DNA of 64,000 bases from Campylobacterales bacterium (GCA_016938175.1 JAFGVE010000023.1:62001-126000), one strand, 5' to 3'; counted from the stretch's first letter, positions 54,821 to 63,608 are shown. The notes: a model not told the origin generated them from the letters alone. Numbers and translations are program-made.

Positions 54821-55429
54821 CTAATGAGGCATAACATCCTCTACTTTAACCCACAATTCATCTTTTGGGCTTGTCCATACTTTGTCAACAAAGTAACCGC
54901 TAATTCGTATCCAACCATTTACTCTATAGTTTGAAGTAAATGATGTTCTCTCTTCCCATTCTATCACCTTTGGACCATTTGTAGACCTATAAAGTGATGC
55001 TATTTTGTTCAGTCTATATGTTCTTGCTGTCGTATCAATGGAACTGCTTTGAGCTACTACTGGAGACTCATTTCTCATTTGCAATTTTGGAAAAATGCTT
55101 TTTTTACCTCTTTGATTTTCACTACAAATCTCAACTTTTTCTTTGATTATTTTAACTTCTTCTTTTTTATTTATATTAATATTTTTATTATTTTTTATTT
55201 TATTTTCCAAATTTTTTATTTTATTATATTTTACTTCTAATTCTTTTAATAAAATTTCATTTTTTTGTTTTTCATCTTTTAGTTCTATCTCTAAAAGCAT
55301 AAGTTTATCTTGTACATTCTCATAATCTAAACGTAGCTTTTGAATATCAGAAACAATTGATTCTATTCTCTCTATCTCATCAGCGTCTAATAAAGAGAAA
55401 ATTAACGTGATAATAAATAATAACTTCAT
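54821..55429 (-). CDS. Secreted coiled-coil protein with C-terminal SH3-like domain
   Basis: 202 residues: a signal peptide (1-17), a coiled coil (about 18-80) and a Lys/Asn-rich low-complexity linker (KNNKNININKKEEVKIIKEK, 80-100). Two Cys are absent from the C-terminal domain; one is in the linker (EICSEN). Residues 133-200 look like a bacterial SH3 domain (RLNKIASLYRSTNG ... GWIRISGYF ... ELWVKVEDV). Such proteins bind peptidoglycan in the periplasm. Its ATG overlaps the trmA stop (TAATG). The linker is exceptionally AT-rich. Function unknown. Confidence 0.65.
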   Translation of the reverse strand: MKLLFIITLIFSLLDADEIERIESIVSDIQKLRLDYENVQDKLMLLEIELKDEKQKNEILLKELEVKYNKIKNLENKIKNNKNININKKEEVKIIKEKVEICSENQRGKKSIFPKLQMRNESPVVAQSSSIDTTARTYRLNKIASLYRSTNGPKVIEWEERTSFTSNYRVNGWIRISGYFVDKVWTSPKDELWVKVEDVMPH

Positions 55430-56541
55430 TACATACCTCTTCTTACGAGTTTAACACCCATTTCTGCATGATGTGTATATGGAAACTGATCAAAAAGTGC
55501 CATGGATACAACATCATGCGTCTCTGTTAAAATTTCCAAATCTCTGTAAAGTGTTTCTGGATTACAAGAGATATAAAGTATTTCACTATATCGCATACTA
55601 AAACGTGCAGAAGTTTCATCCATCCCACTTCTTGGCGGATCGACAAAAATGGTGCTGATATTATAGTTACTTACATCCACATCTTTCATACGACGAAACT
55701 CTCGTACACCATCAAGTGCTGAAACAAATTCCTCTACACTCATCCGTACAAACTCTATGTTACTAACATCATTGAGAGACATATTCTCTTTTGCAGCATT
55801 TATTGATGACTTAGATATCTCAGTTGCAAGTACTCTATCAAAATGTTTTGCAAAAGGAATTGTAAAGTTCCCAGCACCGCAATAGAGCTCAAGTAAGTCA
55901 CCATTAGTTGGAGTAATCATATTCAAAGCCCATCCAACCATTTTTTCATTTACTCTCGGATTTGGCTGGGTGAAACTATTTTCTATATGCTTAAAAGTAT
56001 AATTTTCTTGATTTATAGCAAGTTTTTCAGTTATAAAATCTTGTCCTATTACAACTTTTTGTTTTCTAGAGCGCCCAATAATGTAAATCCCTAACTCTTG
56101 TGCTATTTGTGTCGCAACTAAAGACCACTCTTCATCTAGAGGCCTATGATAAAGAAGTGAAACTACTATTTCACCTTCACTACTGCTTAAAAAGTCTGCA
56201 CCAAAAAGTTTAAAATCTATTTTTTTTTCTTTTATTTGTTCAAGTAACTTTGGCATTAAAGCAGCAATATGTTCATTTACTTGCGGACATGCATCAATTA
56301 GAACAATACCGCTCTTTTCTTGATGATTCATAGCATAAAATATTTCGTTTTCTTTATGCCATATTTTAAATTCACTACGTGCACGATAATGAGATTCTGG
56401 AGAACTAAAAACTTCGATATCACCCTTAAAATAAGGTAAAAAACGGCTCTTATTTAGTGCTACTTTACTCTCTAGCTGTCCTGTGTAACCAGAATCATAA
56501 ACTTTACAAGCACCACACTCTCCAAAATAGCTACAATCCAA
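55429..56541 (-). CDS. trmA: tRNA (uracil-5-)-methyltransferase with extra iron-sulfur-type cysteines
   Basis: 370-residue SAM enzyme forming m5U54 in tRNA. It is clearly TrmA by SHYRARSEFKIWH, FTQPNPRVNEKM, DLLELYCGAGNFTIPFAKHFDRVLATEI, FVDPPRSGMDE, the nucleophile ILYISCNPETL, and FDQFPYTHHAEMGV. Unlike E. coli TrmA it has Cys3, Cys9, Cys12 and Cys85, spaced as the [4Fe-4S] ligands of RlmD. It is cotranscribed after fliP (11 bases) and ahead of the SH3 protein. Confidence 0.92.
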   Translation of the reverse strand: MDCSYFGECGACKVYDSGYTGQLESKVALNKSRFLPYFKGDIEVFSSPESHYRARSEFKIWHKENEIFYAMNHQEKSGIVLIDACPQVNEHIAALMPKLLEQIKEKKIDFKLFGADFLSSSEGEIVVSLLYHRPLDEEWSLVATQIAQELGIYIIGRSRKQKVVIGQDFITEKLAINQENYTFKHIENSFTQPNPRVNEKMVGWALNMITPTNGDLLELYCGAGNFTIPFAKHFDRVLATEISKSSINAAKENMSLNDVSNIEFVRMSVEEFVSALDGVREFRRMKDVDVSNYNISTIFVDPPRSGMDETSARFSMRYSEILYISCNPETLYRDLEILTETHDVVSMALFDQFPYTHHAEMGVKLVRRGM

Positions 56542-56552
56542 TTCTTCTTTCC

Positions 56553-57290
56553 TTACTTTATACTTGCTATTAAATTACCAATGAGAAGATTCCAACCATC
56601 AATGAGTACAAATATAAGTATTTTAAAAGGGAGAGAAATCATAACGGGTGGAAGCATCATCATACCCATAGACATTAATATAGAAGCGACAACCATATCA
56701 ATAACTAAAAATGGTAAAAAGAGTAAAAAACCTATTTCAAATGCCGTTTTTAACTCACTAATGACGAATGCAGGAATCACAACTGAGAGTGGAACATCTG
56801 CAATCGTTTGTGGATTTTCCATTTTTCTAATACGAAAAAAAAGTGCTAAATCTTTTTCACGTGTATTTCTAATCATAAAGTTTTTAAATGGTAAAGCTGT
56901 CTTTGTGAAAGCCTCTTCATATCCTATTTTCTCTTCAACATAGGGTTTAATACCACTCTCATACGCTTTTGTTCCTATAGGTTCCATTACAAAAAAAGTA
57001 AGTATCATAGCTAACATGACGAGTAGTTGCGTTGGTGGCACCTGTTGTGTTCCAAGAGCTTGACGTAAAAAGCCAAACACGATGACAAAACGTGTGAAAG
57101 TTGTCATAACTAAAACCATTGAAGGAGCCAATACAAGAAGCGTTAAGACAACTAAAACATTCAGTGAAGATACAAGCTGTTGAGGGGTATCGGGTGCTGA
57201 GAGTTCAAAATTCATTGTCGGCACAGTAACACTCTCTGCCGAAAATGCAAAGCTACTCAATAAAAGTAGCACAATAAGGCTACGCAACAT
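56553..57290 (-). CDS. fliP: Flagellar type III export gate protein FliP
   Basis: 245-residue membrane protein with a cleavable signal peptide (LLLLSSFAFSAES) and about four helices. Family signatures: LVLAPSMVLVMTTFTRFVIVFGFLRQALGTQQVPPTQLL and GMMMLPPVMISLPFKILIFVLIDGWNLL. It forms the central pore of the export gate with FliQ and FliR. Its ATG overlaps the motB stop (TAATG), joining an export-gate gene to the stator genes motA-motB. Confidence 0.96.
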   Translation of the reverse strand: MLRSLIVLLLLSSFAFSAESVTVPTMNFELSAPDTPQQLVSSLNVLVVLTLLVLAPSMVLVMTTFTRFVIVFGFLRQALGTQQVPPTQLLVMLAMILTFFVMEPIGTKAYESGIKPYVEEKIGYEEAFTKTALPFKNFMIRNTREKDLALFFRIRKMENPQTIADVPLSVVIPAFVISELKTAFEIGFLLFLPFLVIDMVVASILMSMGMMMLPPVMISLPFKILIFVLIDGWNLLIGNLIASIK

Positions 57291-58066
57291 TACTTAGCCG
57301 CCGCCTTATCTAAAACCGAAGTTGTGGTCTTTGCACCCTCTTGATTTTTCTTACCATAGAAGTGAAGTTCTACTCTACGATTTTTCTCACGTCCTGACTT
57401 TGTTGCATTTGTCGCAACAGGTTGATATTCACCATAGCCAGCAGCACTAATTCTATTTGGAGCCACACCATCTAAAATTAGTTCATGAAGTACAGATATA
57501 GCACGGGCACTTGAGAGTTCCCAATTGTCTTTAAAAGGGCTATCTCTTCCTGGACCACTATCATCAGTATGTCCTTGAACACTTACCTGCATATCATTTG
57601 GCAATTCTTCAATGATAAGTGCTACTCTCTTTAAAAATAAAAGTGCATCTTGATTTTCAATAGTTGCACTTCCCGGTTTAAACAAAAGAGCTGCAGGAAG
57701 TTCTATAACAAAGCCCTCTTGAGCTTCTTCTACGGTAATAGCAGGCCCTTTTGTCTGCTCCATCATCTCATTAGCGTCTCCAGCAGCCTGCTGTACACGA
57801 TTTACTATTTCACTCGTCTCATCACGAGACTCGATAGGTGTAGACTCTTGAATACGCTGTTTAGAAATTTCTGTTTTGGTACCACCCTCCAAAACACTCA
57901 TAGCCCCTGATAATGAACCAATAGCCTCTGAAATTTTCTTTGCATCCATACTTGACATTGAAAGAAGTAAAACGAAGAAACACAGAAGAAGAGACATAAG
58001 GTCTCCAAAAGCTGCAAGCCAAGCAGGCAGACACTCTTCACATTCAGGACACTTTTGCTTACCCAT
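57290..58066 (-). CDS. motB: Stator protein MotB/PomB
   Basis: 258 residues: one membrane helix (about 16-37) with the ion-carrying Asp22 (LAAFGDLMSLLLCFFVLLL), a plug/linker, and an OmpA-like peptidoglycan-binding domain (about 130-250: VQGHTDDSGPG, RAISVLHELILDGVAPNRISAAGYGEYQPV, KNRRVELHFYGK). The helix resembles PomB (PAWMATFADLMSLLMCFFVLLL) more than E. coli MotB, which raises Na+ coupling as a possibility. It follows motA by 11 bases. Confidence 0.93.
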   Translation of the reverse strand: MGKQKCPECEECLPAWLAAFGDLMSLLLCFFVLLLSMSSMDAKKISEAIGSLSGAMSVLEGGTKTEISKQRIQESTPIESRDETSEIVNRVQQAAGDANEMMEQTKGPAITVEEAQEGFVIELPAALLFKPGSATIENQDALLFLKRVALIIEELPNDMQVSVQGHTDDSGPGRDSPFKDNWELSSARAISVLHELILDGVAPNRISAAGYGEYQPVATNATKSGREKNRRVELHFYGKKNQEGAKTTTSVLDKAAAK

Positions 58067-58077
58067 AAACTACTTCT

Positions 58078-58842
58078 CTAGTCAAATTGACTTACACGGT
58101 CAGAAGGTGCAAGGTAAGCAAGTAATTTTGCTTCTAATACACGTGGTGCATCACCTGATTGAATAGACATAATTCCAGAGATAATCATCTCTTTTACAAC
58201 TGTCTCTTCCTCATTTCTAATCGATAAAATATTATAAATCGGTGTACCAAAGATATTACCAATCATCGCACCATACATGGTTGTAAGGAGAGCAACCGCC
58301 ATAGAAGGACCAATTGCAGAAGGGTCAGCCATATTTAAAAGCATCGCAACAAGACCGATAAGTGTACCAATCATACCCATTGCCCCTGCAAGTCCTGCCC
58401 AGTTGTTAAATATAGACGCATACGTTTTATGACGACCACTTGTTTGTTCCATATCTATCTCTAAAAGTTCACGGATAGTATCAGGTTCACTCCCATCTAT
58501 CGCCATAGAGAGTCCCTTTTTTAAAAACTCATTCTCTTCATTGTTAACTTCACTCTCAAGTGCCAAGATACCGTCTTTTCTAGCTTTAGTAGCAAACTCT
58601 ACTAGCTTTTTTATTAGCTCGTTTACATCCTCTTCACCAGGTTTAACTGCCTTCATAAAAACTTTTGTAAACTTTTTCATCTGTGCCGGTTTAAAAGATA
58701 CCATTAAGGCACCAATACTACCACCGACAACAATTAGTACTGAAGGAATATCGATATAAGCGCCAACACCGACACCCATAGCCATAGCCCCAAGAAGGAG
58801 AGCAAGAATTAAAACTAAACCAATGACTGTACCTAAATCCAT
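58078..58842 (-). CDS. motA: Stator protein MotA/PomA
   Basis: 254-residue membrane protein with four helices (about 5-26, 32-50, 150-172, 182-203). The N-terminus (MDLGTVIGLVLILALL) and IDIPSVLIVVGGSIGALMVSF closely resemble PomA. The cytoplasmic loop between helices 2 and 3 carries the charged residues that engage FliG; GLAGAMGMIGTLIGLVAML contains the conserved Pro/Gly turn region. It is first in motA-motB-fliP-trmA; AAGG lies 7 bases before the ATG. A possible -10 (TATTAT, 58875-58880) lies in the 90-base gap upstream. Confidence 0.94.
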   Translation of the reverse strand: MDLGTVIGLVLILALLLGAMAMGVGVGAYIDIPSVLIVVGGSIGALMVSFKPAQMKKFTKVFMKAVKPGEEDVNELIKKLVEFATKARKDGILALESEVNNEENEFLKKGLSMAIDGSEPDTIRELLEIDMEQTSGRHKTYASIFNNWAGLAGAMGMIGTLIGLVAMLLNMADPSAIGPSMAVALLTTMYGAMIGNIFGTPIYNILSIRNEEETVVKEMIISGIMSIQSGDAPRVLEAKLLAYLAPSDRVSQFD

Positions 58843-58889
58843 TCAAATACCTTGTATAAATTTATATGTGGCTTATAATACCACAAAAC

Positions 58890-58938
58890 TTATTAGCTCC
58901 GCTTTATCTTGAGAGGAAGATTGAAACCTTGCTAATAA
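58890..58938 (-). terminator. Nested hairpins at the 3' end of the LTA-synthase-like gene
   Basis: An 8-bp inverted repeat TTATTAGC (58938-58931 on the minus strand) pairs with GCTAATAA 33 bases later, enclosing a second hairpin ATCTT-CCTCTC-AAGAT. The last arm is followed by GTTTTG. The first arm includes the gene's stop codon. A terminator is the simplest reading; the large loop is unusual. Confidence 0.4.
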
Positions 58939-60812
58939 TCAAGGTATGTTTGGAGAAGTTTTTCCATATAAACATTCCCTTTAATTCGCAATCCATCTGC
59001 TTTTCCATTTTCCAAAAGTACTCTATTTTGTCTCAGATCATATGAAAGATTCCCTTCGGGTGTAATGAATCCAAAACCATTGTCTACAAGGATATAGGCA
59101 CTTGGTTTATACTCATCTGCAAAAAGATCACGACTCCAAATAAATTTTGAATGATCCAAATTCATCTGTGAGAGTAAAGTAGCAGCTATATCTCTTTGAG
59201 AAGCTATTTTCTCATACTGATACCCTCTATACTCTTGCTTTATAACATCTCCGTAAAACATCATTGGGATGTGATGCCATCTTGGGTCATGTCTCTGCCA
59301 ACCAAAAGGAGTATGATGCGAATGGTCTGCTACGATGATAAAAAGTGTATTTTTATACCATGGCTCTTTTTTCGCAGACTCAAAAAACTCGCCCAAAGAT
59401 TTATCTGTATAATAAACAGAGTTTAAATATCCTTTGTCAGAGTCTCCCCACTCTATGACATCTTTCATTGGTTGATCATATGGGGAGTGCGAGCTTAGAG
59501 TAAACATAGAACTAAAAAAAGGCTCTTTAAGTTGTGAAGTTTTTTGAACAAGATACTGCATCATATAACCATCATGATAACCCAAAACTCCCTCTTGCTC
59601 AGAAGGTAAGTTAATATTGCTATTTTCTTCGATAATGTCAAACCCATTTCCATACATATATGAAGTGAGATTTCCATAACGCAACTGCCCTCCAAAAAGA
59701 AACATACTTGTATATCCACTCTCTTTTAGGGACTGTGTTAAAAAAGGGAGTTTATAAAACTTTGAAGGAAGATTTGTCATATAGGTTCCTTCTATTGCCG
59801 GCCAGCCTGAAAGAACGGAAGGAAGTCCTTCATGAGAGAGTGTTGCGCTTGAGTAAGCATTTGTAAACAAAATCCCGTTTTTAGAGAGTTTCATAAAATT
59901 GGGAATAACCTCTTGATAATGTGTTGTATTTATAAAATCTCCGGCTAAACTCTCCCAAAAAATCAATACAACGTTTGGACGCTCTGTGCTTAAGAAACTC
60001 TCTCTTGGTGCACCTTGCGTAGTTGCCATGAGTTCTTGAAGTATTTTCTCTTTTTTCTCCTCTTCCAAATCTATCGCATAATGGTTAATACCATCAATAA
60101 CCACTTGATTTTCAGTAATACTATGCCCAAAGTTATAGACTGTACTAATAGCCAAATCATTAAAGACTTTATGTTTAGAAAAATAGACACTTGCTTGAGA
60201 AATTGGAATCTCTTTATAACCTCCGCGTGCACCTAAAAAAATAAGCGGTGCGAGTAAAAAAATTAAAAATGTTGCAAAATAGTTTCTTGGTGTAGTAAGT
60301 TTATAGCTACTGTAAAGTGATTTTGTAAGTTTATAAAAGACTCCAAAAACTATAAGCATAATCACTGTTAAAAGTATTGTTAAAAGTATTGGATTAGAAG
60401 CGATAGCCTCATCAGGGTGCTTTAAATAGTTAAAAATTTTAAAAGTCGGTTTCTCTTCCCATTCATTGTAAATACCCAATTCTATGATGTATATAAACGT
60501 AGAGATAAGTAAAACACCTAAGGTATACACAAAGAGCAAAGCCTTTAAATATTTTGACTTAACAAGAGAATTTATTGTCAAAATAAGCCAGGGAATAACA
60601 ATCAAAATTGAGGCAGAAGCGATATCAAGGCTAAGGGCATTATAGTAGGCTAAAATTGTTTCATAGTAAGGATTAGAAGCTACTTGAAGTTTATCCCAAT
60701 AATAAACGACAAAGATAGTTCTAAAAGTCTCAATGAAAAGTAAAAAAAGTAAAAAATGTTTTAAAAGGGTATAAAAAATATTTTGCAACTCTATTTTAAA
60801 ATTACTCTGCAT
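58932..60812 (-). CDS. LTA-synthase/phosphoglycerol-transferase-like membrane sulfatase-fold enzyme
   Basis: 626 residues from ATG 60812 (GGGG six bases upstream). About five N-terminal helices span residues 10-195; the periplasmic alkaline-phosphatase/sulfatase-fold domain runs from about 278. Metal and catalytic residues are visible: Glu287 in IFWESLAGD, Thr324 in AYSSATLSHEG, and ADHSHHTPFG. Family members transfer phosphoglycerol or phosphoethanolamine-like groups from phospholipids to sugars. Gram-negative members decorate periplasmic glucans or LPS; the acceptor here is unknown. It is divergent from the GT39-UbiA-GtrA-DprE1 genes. Confidence 0.85.
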   Translation of the reverse strand: MQSNFKIELQNIFYTLLKHFLLFLLFIETFRTIFVVYYWDKLQVASNPYYETILAYYNALSLDIASASILIVIPWLILTINSLVKSKYLKALLFVYTLGVLLISTFIYIIELGIYNEWEEKPTFKIFNYLKHPDEAIASNPILLTILLTVIMLIVFGVFYKLTKSLYSSYKLTTPRNYFATFLIFLLAPLIFLGARGGYKEIPISQASVYFSKHKVFNDLAISTVYNFGHSITENQVVIDGINHYAIDLEEEKKEKILQELMATTQGAPRESFLSTERPNVVLIFWESLAGDFINTTHYQEVIPNFMKLSKNGILFTNAYSSATLSHEGLPSVLSGWPAIEGTYMTNLPSKFYKLPFLTQSLKESGYTSMFLFGGQLRYGNLTSYMYGNGFDIIEENSNINLPSEQEGVLGYHDGYMMQYLVQKTSQLKEPFFSSMFTLSSHSPYDQPMKDVIEWGDSDKGYLNSVYYTDKSLGEFFESAKKEPWYKNTLFIIVADHSHHTPFGWQRHDPRWHHIPMMFYGDVIKQEYRGYQYEKIASQRDIAATLLSQMNLDHSKFIWSRDLFADEYKPSAYILVDNGFGFITPEGNLSYDLRQNRVLLENGKADGLRIKGNVYMEKLLQTYLDY

Positions 60813-60899
60813 ATAAGACCCCACTTAAATGAACTAAATGCGGAAGTATACTTTTTTAGTGATAATAGTTTGTTAACTTCTATAGAACCTTTTCTTGTG

Positions 60900-60905
60900 T
60901 ATAAT
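60900..60905 (+). promoter_or_regulatory. Predicted -10 box of the GT39-UbiA-GtrA-DprE1 operon
   Basis: TATAAT in TTGTGTATAATAAAG, 33 bases upstream of the glycosyltransferase ATG. AGGAT lies in the leader about 12 bases before the ATG. The opposite strand has a weaker TATACT (60845-60850) for the LTA-like gene. Confidence 0.55.
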
Positions 60906-60937
60906 AAAGAATTTTATTCTCAGGATATTCTTTCATA

Positions 60938-62356
60938 ATGCTAGAAAAACTTTACAACACACCACAAAAAAGTGCTTATATTATTATTCTCTTGCTTGCA
61001 CTTGGTTCAACAATTTACAATATTTATCTGCCTATTCATGGTGATGAAGCATATTACTGGATGTGGAGTCATCATATAGAGTCTGGTTACTATGACCACC
61101 CTCCTATGATTGCCTACATGATCTATTTTACAAATTTCATCTCCCAAGATGTTTGGGGTGTAAGGCTTGTAAATATTTTTAGTATGAGTATCGCTTTTCT
61201 CTATATGTACAAACTTGCAAGGCTTGTATCTAATGAGAGAACTGCTCTCACGACAATACTTATTTTTTCATCTGTCATCTTGACACATGCAGGGTTTATT
61301 TTTGCAACTCCAGATGCTCCTCTCACACTCTTTTGGACACTGACACTTTATTACACATACAAGGCTCTATTTGAAGAGAAAGCTTTAGACTTTTTACTTG
61401 CGGGTATTTTTTTAGGTGCTATGATGCTTAGTAAATACTCTGCTATTTTATTTGTTGCGGGAGTAATTATTTTTGCACTTGTTAAAAAGCGCTCTCTTTT
61501 TATAAATATACATTTTTATATAGCGCTTCTTGCTTCAGTTATTGTCATAGCACCTATGCTTTACTGGAACTACAAACATGAATGGATTAGTTTTCTATTT
61601 CAAATCAATCATGGAACAACACAAGACTTTGTTATCAAACCCTGGCTTATTTTTGAATTTCTCAGTTCACAGTTTGCTGTTTTTTCACCTGTATTTATGG
61701 GTGTTTTACTCTTCTACCTCATAAAAGACAAGCTCTATTTTCAAGATGACAAACTCTTTTTTTTGGCACTTAGTACAGTTGTAACCCTACTCTTTTTTAC
61801 ATATAAAAGTTTTTATATGAGTATGGCACCTAGCTATAGCGCTCCTGCCTATATAAGCGGTGCTGTTTTACTTGCAATCATCTTTGAACGCTATGAACTC
61901 AAAAAGACATTTGCCATAGGCCTTATAATTGCCCTAATATTTACACTTTTAGCACGCTATATTTTACTCTTTCACCTTCCTGAAGTGCAACGTTTTATGT
62001 ACAAAACAAAAGAGGTTGTAGCACAGTTTGCAACTCATGCAAGAAAGGGAGACCACTTTTATGGAGCACACCTGACAACTGCGGCATCATTACAGTTTTT
62101 TCTGTCTGGACATCCACAAACGGATGTAGCTATAGACGATAGATATTCTCAATACGATATGTGGCGTGATGAGAAGGAGTGGCATAAAGAAGGACTGGTT
62201 CTTGCCCGTAACACTAAACGTGATGCAGATCTAAAAAAGTACTATAAAACTGTTGAACTTATAGACACAAATGTAGTGCTTCCAAATAGAGTTTTTTATA
62301 CTTATAGAGTTAGTGAGCCTTACACACAAGAAGAACTCAAAGCGAGACAAAAATGA
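60938..62356 (+). CDS. Glycosyltransferase family 39 (ArnT/PMT-like)
   Basis: 472-residue membrane GT-C enzyme with about 10-11 helices. The catalytic acidic motif is in the first periplasmic loop (HGDEAYYWMWSHHIESGYYDHPPM, Asp36-Glu37), the PMT_2 arrangement. The C-terminal region (about 365-472) is a periplasmic/soluble tail. Such enzymes use polyprenyl-phosphate sugars to glycosylate lipid A, proteins or glycans. Being next to a DPPR-synthase-like gene, it may use a polyprenyl-phosphate pentose. It overlaps the next gene by 4 bases (ATGA). Confidence 0.88.
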   Translation: MLEKLYNTPQKSAYIIILLLALGSTIYNIYLPIHGDEAYYWMWSHHIESGYYDHPPMIAYMIYFTNFISQDVWGVRLVNIFSMSIAFLYMYKLARLVSNERTALTTILIFSSVILTHAGFIFATPDAPLTLFWTLTLYYTYKALFEEKALDFLLAGIFLGAMMLSKYSAILFVAGVIIFALVKKRSLFINIHFYIALLASVIVIAPMLYWNYKHEWISFLFQINHGTTQDFVIKPWLIFEFLSSQFAVFSPVFMGVLLFYLIKDKLYFQDDKLFFLALSTVVTLLFFTYKSFYMSMAPSYSAPAYISGAVLLAIIFERYELKKTFAIGLIIALIFTLLARYILLFHLPEVQRFMYKTKEVVAQFATHARKGDHFYGAHLTTAASLQFFLSGHPQTDVAIDDRYSQYDMWRDEKEWHKEGLVLARNTKRDADLKKYYKTVELIDTNVVLPNRVFYTYRVSEPYTQEELKARQK

Positions 62357-63213
62357 AAGATATTATCACACTTCTTCGCCCCCATCAATATATAAAAAAT
62401 CTTTTTATATTTGCACCAATATTATTCGCATTTCACTTTACCCAAGAAAATTTTATAGATGCACTCATTGCATTCATCCTGTTTAGTCTTTCGGCAAGTG
62501 GTATCTACGTTTTAAATGATTATATGGATGTAGAAGAGGACAAAAAGCATCCAACTAAAAAAAGCCGCCCTTTGGCTTCAGGTGCCATTTCAATGACACA
62601 CGCAAACTTTCTCTTTTTGGGACTAAGCGCCATATCTGTATTTTCTGCACTCGCTTGGAACAAAAATCTCGCTATTGTGCTTTTTATCTATATAGTGCTC
62701 AATATTCTCTACTCCATCAAACTTAAGCACATAGCCATTGTAGACATTTTTATCATATCTACAGGTTTTGTTTTGCGCCTTTTTGCAGGTGCGGTTGCAA
62801 CACAAACTCCACTCTCTATGTGGATAATTTTAATTACCTTTCTTCTCGCTATTTTTCTTGCTCTTGCCAAACGTAGAGATGATGTACTTCTATCTCTTCA
62901 GGGAAAAGAGACACGTAAAAATATAGACGGCTACAATTTAGAGTTTGTCAATGCAGCGATGGTGCTTATGAGTGGAGTTGTAATAGTCAGTTACCTCCAA
63001 TATAGTGTTTCTGCAGAAGTTATTGCAAGAGTTGGAAGCCAGTACTTATACCTCAGTACTTTTTTTGTTCTTCTTGGTATTCTTCGCTATATGCAAATTA
63101 CCTTTGTAGAACAAGCAAGTGGAAGTCCAACCAAAATAGTTTTAAAAGACAGATTTTTACAAATTACTATTTTCCTCTGGCTTGCTAGTTTCATAGCTTT
63201 AGCAAAACTCTGA
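62353..63213 (+). CDS. DPPR-synthase-like UbiA prenyltransferase (polyprenyl-phosphate phosphoribosyltransferase)
   Basis: 286-residue membrane protein with about eight helices. The first aspartate motif is VLNDYMDVEEDKKHPTKKSRP (residues 53-73); NDxxDxExDxxHPTKxxRP is the form seen in mycobacterial Rv3806c and NoeC rather than in ubiquinone enzymes. The second motif region reads KRRDDVLLSLQGK (178-190). The predicted reaction is transfer of phosphoribose from PRPP to a polyprenyl phosphate. Coupling to GT39 (4-base overlap) and GtrA (1-base overlap) and the following DprE1-like gene support this. Confidence 0.88.
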   Translation: MKDIITLLRPHQYIKNLFIFAPILFAFHFTQENFIDALIAFILFSLSASGIYVLNDYMDVEEDKKHPTKKSRPLASGAISMTHANFLFLGLSAISVFSALAWNKNLAIVLFIYIVLNILYSIKLKHIAIVDIFIISTGFVLRLFAGAVATQTPLSMWIILITFLLAIFLALAKRRDDVLLSLQGKETRKNIDGYNLEFVNAAMVLMSGVVIVSYLQYSVSAEVIARVGSQYLYLSTFFVLLGILRYMQITFVEQASGSPTKIVLKDRFLQITIFLWLASFIALAKL

Positions 63214-63608
63214 TGCTTGCCATTCGTTATATACTTTTCGCACTTGCTTCAACGCTTCTCAACTTAGGATTTCAATATCTTAGTTTCGCTTTTTATAAAG
63301 GTTTTTTATCTCTATATATAGCCATGTTCTTTGGAACACTTGCAGGACTTATCTTAAAGTATATGCTTGATAAAAAATATATCTTCTTTCATACACCTAA
63401 AACAAAAAAAGATGATGGTAAAAAATTTATGCTTTACTCTCTTATGGGAGTCTTTACAACCTTTATATTTTGGGGATTTGAAATAGCTTTTGATTTTCTC
63501 TTTGCAGATGAAAATGCAAAATATGCAGGTGCACTTCTTGGACTTAGCATAGGCTATATAGTAAAATATCAACTCGATAAAAAATTTGTCTTTAAGGATG
63601 GTGTGTGA
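63213..63608 (+). CDS. GtrA family membrane protein
   Basis: 131-residue protein with four predicted helices (about 5-25, 30-50, 72-92, 103-120), the standard GtrA layout; the ends of helices 2 and 4 carry the repeated LKYMLDKKYIF / VKYQLDKKFVF motif. GtrA proteins are thought to flip or support polyprenyl-phosphate sugars. Its stop overlaps the GTG start of the DprE1-like gene. In mycobacteria a GtrA protein (Rv3789) sits beside dprE1, so the context matches. Confidence 0.88.
   Translation: MLAIRYILFALASTLLNLGFQYLSFAFYKGFLSLYIAMFFGTLAGLILKYMLDKKYIFFHTPKTKKDDGKKFMLYSLMGVFTTFIFWGFEIAFDFLFADENAKYAGALLGLSIGYIVKYQLDKKFVFKDGV

Noticed and set aside
56581-56943. 120-codon open frame opposite fliP
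   Set aside because: Shadow of the fliP hydrophobic codons; no start signals.
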